Shown: in pieces, positions 57,270 through 64,000 of the stretch
How positions within the stretch are numbered: position 1 is the stretch's first letter
Layout of the letters: every line of letters begins with the position of its first letter
From: Heterocephalus glaber
Taxonomy: Eukaryota; Chordata; Mammalia; Rodentia; Bathyergidae
NCBI RefSeq assembly: GCF_000247695.1
Contig: NW_004624843.1
Span: 4,827,036-4,891,035 of the forward strand
Direction: 5' to 3'
DNA: 64,000 nucleotides
Notes under the pieces: model-generated
What the model was told of the DNA's origin: nothing
The model's database searches: none
Seen by the model: the letters and a program-made list of their open reading frames with translations, nothing else
Position numbers and translations under genes: made by a program

Positions 57270-57432
57270 ATATAGTGCTTATTGTGTACCAGGTACTATT
57301 GCAAGTGTTTACTAAGCTATTAATTATTAACTCATTTAATCCTATTAGCTAATTTCATCCCCATTTTATAGATGAGGAAACTGAGGTGCACTGAATTTGA
57401 GTAACTTGCCCAAGGTCATATAGCCAGCCACA
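57270..57432 (+). mobile_element. MIR SINE
   Basis: Well-preserved: gtgcttattgtgtaccaggtac ... ttttatagatgaggaaactgaggtgc ... gcccaaggtcatatagcc. Confidence 0.85.
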
Positions 57433-57436
57433 TTTT

Positions 57437-57815
57437 CTGGTTCAGATCTGAAATGTCCCCCAGAGTCTCATGTGTTCAGAGATGGTGCTTTTGGAAGGTG
57501 ACTGGGTCATGTGGCGCTGTATTCGGCAGGAGATGCATCCATGGATGAGTTCAGAAGTGGATGCGCTGTGAGGAGGTGGGGCCTGGTTGGAGGAAGTGGT
57601 CACTGGGGCTGTGACCTGGAAGTGTGCATTCTTGCCCTGGCTCCTCCCTTCACTCTCTGCTTCCTGGCTGCCATAGTTGAGCAGCTTTCCTCTACCAGGC
57701 CCTTCACCATGGACTGAACCTTCTGAAACCATAAGCCAAACAAACCCCTCCTCCTTCCTGTTGGGAATGTCAGGTTTGTTTTCCAGAGATGGGAAGGGTG
57801 ACTAATACAGCACGG
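57437..57815 (+). mobile_element. MaLR-type LTR
   Basis: It begins gatctgaaatgtcccccagagtctcatg, contains ggtggggcctggttggagg, and ends aaaccataagccaaacaaacc...tttccagagatgggaagggtgactaatac. Confidence 0.7.
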
Positions 57816-58363
57816 AAGAACCTGTTAGTCAAACCCAGGAAATAATTTCCAAGTTTGCACTTATTAATACATTTTTTATATTGTATGCATTTGAGTAGTT
57901 GATAAAGGTGCATCAAATGACCACTGTGTTTATGGAAGCCATCTGGCAAAACAAACTCTCATAATACTGAGACAAGCAAACTGCCAAGGATCATGTACAA
58001 ACTGCTGGAATTCACACCATGGATCCCTGATGGCCCAAATTTAGTTTTTGTCCCTAGACGGAGAAAGCAGCAATGAGTTTAGAGGAAGAGCAAGACAGCA
58101 AGCGCAGACAGACTGGGCTCACACCTGTCGCCTGTCTCTCAGCAGGGCCTGCTTGCAGCTTGCCAGGTCTCTCTGAGAGCCTGAAACAGGCAGATCTCAT
58201 CGATTCAGATGAATGTGTCCAGCTGGTGCTCAGAAGTGAGGGGAGGTCTCTCTCCCTTGGCAAATGTCTAGATGAGCTTTAAGATAGCCTCACAGGCAAA
58301 ACACTCCTCATAGACATGAACACAGCTTATCTACCTCTGTCTTCCTAAAAGTCATCTCTATGA

Positions 58364-58451
58364 GGGGCCGGGGATGTAGCTCAGTGGCACTGCACCTGCC
58401 TGGCAAGGGTAAGGTCCTGAGTTCGATCCCTGGTACCAAAAAAAAAAAAAA
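58364..58451 (+). mobile_element. ID-type SINE
   Basis: Complete element with target-site duplication tcatc(t/c)ctatg. Confidence 0.92.
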
Positions 58452-58479
58452 TCATCCCTATGGAGATGTGTGTTTTGGG

Positions 58480-58790
58480 GGGAGAAACAGGGGAACAGGG
58501 ACAGGAGAGAATCATCCTCAAGACTGAAGGAAGCAAGAAGGTCTGGGATTAGAAAGCCAATGGTGCCCATCAGAGTGGTCCTACCATCCCGAAATCATCG
58601 CCCCGAACGGGGGGGGGGAAATTGGCCTGGACGACGCACGGTCCCGTCTTAGGCTGGAGCTACACTGCTTCCAGCGGGATGGTGACACGGACACAAAAGC
58701 GTTTGCAGAGATCCTCCATCCTGAGGAACCCATCTGCTTTCTGAAAGATGTCCCCGAAGGCGACATATACCATTCATTAATGGCTCTAAC
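58480..58790 (+). pseudogene. Possible decayed coding fragment, unidentified
   Basis: Plus-strand frames look protein-like: WCPSEWSYHPEIIAPNG, then after a frame change in a G-run (about 58610-58619) DDARSRLRLELHCFQRDGDT and AEILHPEEPICFLKDVPEGD. The opposite strand also gives a plausible frame (VAFGDIFQKADGFLRMEDLC), broken by a stop. I do not recognise a family on either strand. The ID at 58364 lies before it and L1M sequence follows. It could be an old retrocopy or chance. Confidence 0.3.
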
Positions 58791-58799
58791 ACAAGATGA

Positions 58800-59510
58800 C
58801 AGAAGAATTTACATACTTTTACATTCAGTATCCTTATGACTTTTAAAAATTTATAGCTTTTACCATTCTAGAATTTATTTTAGAGTGAAGGAGGTAGCTA
58901 TTTTTTTAAAAAAGTGGGTAGTTTGTTACCACAACACTACTGAGTTTTCTATTTCCATTTTTGCTTTTTTCATACAAATTCTCAAGTATTCTTCTCTAAA
59001 ATTTGGGCTGTTCTATTACTTTTGCTTATTCTTGACCATACTGTTTCACACACTGCAGTTGGGCACATCATTCCAAATTATTCTTCTTTTTCAGGACTTT
59101 CTTCACTCTTCTTCCATATTGATTTTCCAGAAGGACTGTAGAATAATTTATCCAAGTTCTCACAGTTTCTGCTATGCTTTTATGGGATTTTATTGAATTT
59201 ATATATAAACTTAAAATTTGACATCTTTTTGGTATTGAGTTTTCCTATCCAAAACAAAGTGTGCCATTTCATTTTTTATAGCTTTAGAATTTCCTCATAT
59301 AGGTCCTGCCCATTTTTCTGAAGTTTTTCCTGGCTTTGTATAAGTTTGAGGCTTTAATAAATGAGGTTTTAAAAATTGTATTTTCTTACAGGTGATTATT
59401 AAAACTTGTTTTACAGTTGGTTGCTGCTGACAAAGCTGCTAGTGTTTATATAGTAACTTTATATTGAATTCAGGTAATTATTGTATTAATGTTTCCTATT
59501 CTTGGTTTTG
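58800..59510 (-). mobile_element. Ancient L1M-like fragment
   Basis: AT-rich with gattttattgaatttatatataaac, catctttttggtattgagttttcc and ttttttatagctttagaatttcctcatataggtcc, matching antisense L1 ORF2. Confidence 0.6.
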
Positions 59511-59569
59511 GGGTACTTTTTTGATAGTCAAGTCATTAAGTCACCGGCAAGTAATTTTCTTATTTGCCT

Positions 59570-59700
59570 TTTTTTTTTTTTTTTGAGACAGGGTCTTGCT
59601 ATGCAGTTCAGGCTGGTCTTCAACTGTGTGGCCCAGACTGGCCTTGAATTGCGGTAGTTTTCCTGCCTCGGCCTCCCAAGTTCTGGGATTATAGGCCTGG
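59570..59700 (-). mobile_element. B1 SINE
   Basis: Reads tttgagacagggtcttgc ... ctcggcctcccaagttctggg. Confidence 0.88.
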
Positions 59701-60539
59701 GTGTCTGTTTGCCAGTTCTTATGATTGGGTTTAATAAAATGATCTGTTATAGAAAGTATCAAACTAATCCTATATAAAGAAATATTTTAAAAAGTAAAAA
59801 CATTCTTATTTGAGAACAATAACCCATCAGCAACCACATGTAAAAATCCCCAGACTAACAGTAAGTTCAAAAATTAAACCCCAAAGGGACCTGACCAACG
59901 GGGAACTGGGCCATGTGCCCCGAAGGGAAGATCCGCCATGATGAAGATGTTCTTTTTCCCTAAGGTGCCCTGGACATTTATTTTATTTTATTTTTTGTCA
60001 CTTATGACAGTACCTGTTTATTCCCTTCACCCCCAAAGAAAACTTGATTTTGGGGAGGGGGAAATAGGACAACTATTAAATAGAGTGAACTATTTCACAG
60101 TTCTAAGAAAACTAATAGGAGGAAGAATGAAGTAGTTTCATATCATGAGACAAAATCCTACTTCTGATAAAACACAAATCAGTCTGAATTTTTTATTAAT
60201 CTGTAGTATTCAAAGTGACTATTTTCAATTGCGATCTCATTCATAATGTTAGCGCAGAGTCCTTAGCCCTGTAAGAAGTGGGGAAACATGGACAAAGGCT
60301 TTGGAAACTTTCTTTCCAACATTATCCCATCAGCCATCAGAGGGTAAAGACTGAGCCATGGGTGATTTGGAGGTCCAAACTCAATTACTTCCATTCTCTC
60401 TCGTTTACTCTCCATTCTAGTTGATCCAATACATGATTTTTTTACATTATAGTTAAAACACTTCAAGTTAATCCAGAGCAAGAAAGCCAGTTTACTTCCC
60501 TACTAGGTTCAAAATTATTTTTATCTTTAAAACAGCTGC

Positions 60540-60790
60540 ATAAAGGAGTAGGGGAGGTGGAAGGGGTACGGGAAAGGACAGAAGGGAAAAGAAAAAATAT
60601 GTGAAAAGGAAAAACATGGAAACAAAGTCTTTGTGAAAATAGGGAGGGATGGAGGGGTTGAATGGAGGGCAGGGGAATGAGGAAAAAATAAGAACCAAGA
60701 TAAATCATGTAAAGGTACAAGATCACAATGATGAGTGCAACTGTACTGTATACCTAAAATGTACTAATAAACTACATGGAAAAAAAAACC
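60540..60790 (+). mobile_element. Probable L1 3' UTR with A-tail
   Basis: A purine-rich tract (gggagggatggaggggttg) is followed by gtactaataaactacatgg and an A-run. This resembles the reverse complement of the L1 3' ends at 25935 and 38850, more diverged. Confidence 0.4.
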
Positions 60791-60840
60791 CCAGCTGCAT
60801 ATTCCGTTATGCACTGTCATGGGCTCAGTATGAAATACTA

Positions 60841-60878
60841 ATCGCTTCTCGGCCTTTTGGCTAAGATCAAGTGTAGTA
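60841..60878 (+). pseudogene. RNU2: U2 snRNA 5' fragment (truncated retrocopy)
   Basis: The first 38 bases match the 5' end of U2 spliceosomal snRNA (ATCGCTTCTCGGCCTTTTGG, then CTAAGATCAAGTGTAGTA). The copy stops there, far short of full-length U2. A perfect 14-bp direct repeat (agtatgaaatacta) lies immediately before it (60827-60840) and overlaps its end (60875-60888), a target-site duplication expected of LINE-mediated insertion. There is no A-tail. Confidence 0.92.
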
Positions 60879-60925
60879 TGAAATACTATGTGAGAAGGTG
60901 ATTAAACATACAAATCTATAAAAGG

Positions 60926-60946
60926 GGTGTGTGTGTGTGTGTGTGG
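60926..60946 (+). repeat. (GT)n microsatellite
   Basis: About ten GT units. Confidence 0.9.
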
Positions 60947-61049
60947 TTGTTATTATTGTTTTTGCAGGTCCATAGACTGTGATGAAACAAAACTTGTAAG
61001 AGCTGGTAAACTCATGAGACTCTTAATGTGCAAAACCAAGTAAATCCTG

Positions 61050-61122
61050 TTTTTTTTTTTGGTACCGGGGATTGAACTCGCAACCTTGCATTTTCAAGGC
61101 AGGTGGTGGAACCACTGAGCCC
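61050..61122 (-). mobile_element. ID-type SINE
   Basis: Slightly shortened head, with duplication aaaaccaagtaa around it. Confidence 0.88.
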
Positions 61123-61352
61123 TAAAACCAAGTAATTCCTAAATTATAATCCCGATTATGTTTCTTTTTATAAATAATCTATAGCTTTTCCTCTAAATAC
61201 AAAAAAATTAAAGAAATTATTAAAGCCTGCACTTAAACACAGTAAAAGAAAAGAAATCTATTTTGAGCCTTGTCTTAGCTGATTTCTCCCTACCCTAAAT
61301 AGTGGCCTCAAACTCTGTTATCCCCCAGAAAGCAGCTCTGATGGCCAGGTGC

Positions 61353-61905
<553 letters not shown>

Positions 61906-63189
61906 AGGGTTCAGTCCATAATCAGCAAACTCCAAGGCAGGGATGACAAACAGGCATGGCAGAGCAGAAACAACGTGCACACACAAGGCAGCAAAGGGGA
62001 CAAGAAGTGCCCTGCACATTTAACATGATCCAGACAGCATATGGATGGCTTTGCGGCTGCTGAAATAGCAATTTTAAATATTCTCAGCTTGAAAAATACA
62101 TGCAAAAGCCAAGAACATTAAAAAAAATCTTAAGATAACGTATGTCCTCAGATACAAAAAATGTGTTCTAAGTACTGACGTGGGATGTATTATTGGGGAA
62201 GGAAGGGAGAGGTGCAAAAGAAATAAGCACCAGGTTCAGTGATAAAGCAAGTGTGTAAGTCAGGGCTCAGTGGTGTGGATCAGGTGAATGGATTTAGAAT
62301 AATGAGAGCACATTGTTAGAAAGCCAAAAGCAAACACATGCATCCATCCTGCGTCTGGAGAGAAGGGAGGTGGCCCCTCCTGTGCAGAGCTGCGTGCACC
62401 CCAGGCACTGGGGGAGTCATCAGCCTCCTTCTGAAGCCTGGCAGGTCAGGGACAGCTATGCCCCCTAGAATAATGCAGCTCACCGGTGGCAGGAGGAGTC
62501 CAAGGCCAGAAAGGCAGAACCTGGCCTCTCAGCTGCTCCTCGCCCCAGCACGCCAACATCCCTGCCTTGACCTTGACCTCCTCTAAGGACCCGTCAAGTG
62601 CTCAGAGGCCCCCGCTCCAGCGTGTTGGGCAGTTCGGTGAGAACGTTTTGTTAAAAGTGTGCACGTGTTCGCAGAGAGGAAAATCCACACTGAAAACTGC
62701 TCTCTTCTGCAGAGTCATGGCTGGTAGGGAGGATGTCAGCCAGGTTCCATATCAGTGCAGTGACTAGTCTTCACAGAGAACAAAAAGCAACGACCCACGA
62801 ACAGGACAGGTGAGTTCACTGTTTGTCTTTACTGTTTGCCCCAAGGCTGAAAGATGGACATCCACAGTGTTAAGGCAAAAGGGTCGATGTTTGTGCCGCA
62901 CCTCAAAAGGAAATTCTGGTGAGTGTGAAGTCTGAGAGTGGTTGAGAATTCTCATGGACAACGTGAGTCAGGGGAAGTCCCAGGGCCCCACTCCATGTCT
63001 GTCATCTGGAAGAGGCGACACGGAGGACTCTAGGTTGGCAGCAAGAGAAACAGCCTGATCCAAAGGGGGAACCAAGCTGCGAGCCCAGAGAGGCACGTGA
63101 GCAGACTTTCTGGGGATGGGCCACACTGCACTCCTTCACAGTGGCTCCACAGAACCCAGGGCTCTCCCAGCGACCTCTGAAGGTCCTCT
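61906..63189. other. Intergenic sequence without recognised gene
   Basis: Short open frames only. The part just above the MID1 pseudogene may include its 5' flank; nothing else is recognised. Confidence 0.5.
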
Positions 63190-63300
63190 GAACCATCACG
63201 AGGCAGGGGTCACGATCCCTGCTTCACAGATGGGGAGGCAGGCTGCACCCAAGGCCAGGGGCTGACAGGTGGTAGAGGTGGGACTCGCACCTCCCGGAAT
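63190..63300 (+). mobile_element. MIR remnant
   Basis: Contains cagatggggaggcaggctgcacccaaggccag ... aggtgggactcgcacc. Confidence 0.5.
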
Positions 63301-63439
63301 GACTGTCACTTCTTGTCTTGACACCAGGCAGGAAGAGGATGGTGTGTACTGGACAGACGGATGGACAGTGCTGGGGGCGGAGGAGACACACTGGCAGCCT
63401 AGGAGGGAGGTGTTGTCATGGCGATCCCTTGCTACCTTC

Positions 63440-63715
63440 TGAATTTTGGACTAAATGAATGCTACTTTTCAAAATAAATATATAGAATAACAAAGAAGAC
63501 TAATAGTGCCCCCCAGAGCAAATAAAAGGTCACTGGGGAAGCAGCTAAAATCAGCTTAGTTTGTTTTCATTGTTTCAAAAATAAATGTTCTAAGCCTGGT
63601 AGGAAGCACTGATTGCTGTTCCATATTTGTACGTTAAAACGAATTGAGGCAAACAATGGGTATGACATTGTTTACAGCAAGAATAATAGAAAATGTTTAA
63701 TATTGCATTTTGTTT
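63440..63715. promoter_or_regulatory. Candidate regulatory block with SOX-type sites
   Basis: AT-rich and repeat-free. It contains AACAAAG, TTTCATTGTTTC and a perfect palindrome AAACAATG-7 nt-CATTGTTT (63651-63673). Confidence 0.35.
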
Positions 63716-63764
63716 AAAAAATTTTTAAAAAAAATTTTATTTAAAAATTTAATCAAACTTTTTA

Positions 63765-63853
63765 TTTTTATTTTTTTGGTACCAGGGATTGAACTTGGGA
63801 CCTTGCGCTTGTGAGGCAGGCACCAGAACCACTGAGCTAAATCCTCGGCCCCT
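63765..63853 (-). mobile_element. ID-type SINE next to assembly gap
   Basis: Complete element ending three bases before the N run. Confidence 0.9.
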
Positions 63854-63953
63854 NNNNNNNNNNNNNNNNNNNNNNNNNNNNNNNNNNNNNNNNNNNNNNN
63901 NNNNNNNNNNNNNNNNNNNNNNNNNNNNNNNNNNNNNNNNNNNNNNNNNNNNN
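63854..63953. other. Assembly gap (100 N)
   Basis: Exactly 100 N. The 47 bases after it repeat the sequence ending at 63810. Confidence 0.99.
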
Positions 63954-64000
63954 ATTTTTATTTTTTTGGTACCAGGGATTGAACTTGGGACCTTGCGCTT
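63954..64000 (-). mobile_element. ID-type SINE, partial, at window end (probable duplicate of 63734-63810)
   Basis: All 47 bases after the gap are identical to the sequence ending at 63810, so this may be the same element placed twice by the assembly. Confidence 0.7.

Overview
The window is mammalian nuclear DNA, most likely from a hystricognath (African mole-rat or guinea-pig type) rodent. I infer this from dense B1 (7SL-derived) SINEs and about 30 copies of a tRNA-Ala-derived ID-type SINE ('gatttagctcagtgg ... gatccccggtacc' plus A-tail), together with ancient MIR, MLT/MST (MaLR) LTRs and L1M remnants. The exact species is a guess.

Only one protein-coding gene is supported: NPPC (C-type natriuretic peptide precursor) on the minus strand. 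Coding exon 1 is 46232-46321 and coding exon 2 is 45564-45854. A spliced 3'-UTR exon begins at 42722. The reading frame gives an intact 126-residue prepropeptide with signal peptide, furin-type site, CNP-53 and CNP-22. A TATA box, a consensus CRE and an inverted CCAAT box lie upstream inside a CpG island. In human, NPPC sits alone between COPS7B and DIS3L2; I saw no exon of either, so the rest of the window reads as the intergenic territory around NPPC.

Layout. 1-12 kb: a repeat-rich block with two decayed class I endogenous retroviruses on the minus strand. One has a His-type primer-binding site (1.1-2.35 kb); the other has a Gln-type site (6.3-12.0 kb, gag-pro-RT remnants). A related LTR lies at 2.35-3.0 kb and many ID/B1 insertions interrupt the block. 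12-42 kb: intergenic DNA with MaLR LTRs, L1M fragments, B1/ID SINEs and several AT-rich, repeat-free blocks that look like conserved regulatory candidates. 42-47.6 kb: NPPC and its CpG island. 48-58 kb: GC-moderate unique sequence, then MaLR/L1M repeats. 58-64 kb: L1M remnants, a U2 snRNA 5' fragment with a perfect target-site duplication, a MID1 (TRIM18) retropseudogene and a SOX-type palindrome. Two 100-base N gaps are present (30104-30203 and 63854-63953); the second is flanked by an apparent assembly duplication.

I found no evidence of a novel biological system. The most useful results are the NPPC gene model, the MID1 and U2 retrocopies, the two tRNA-primed ERVs, the nested SINE insertions and the candidate NPPC regulatory blocks.
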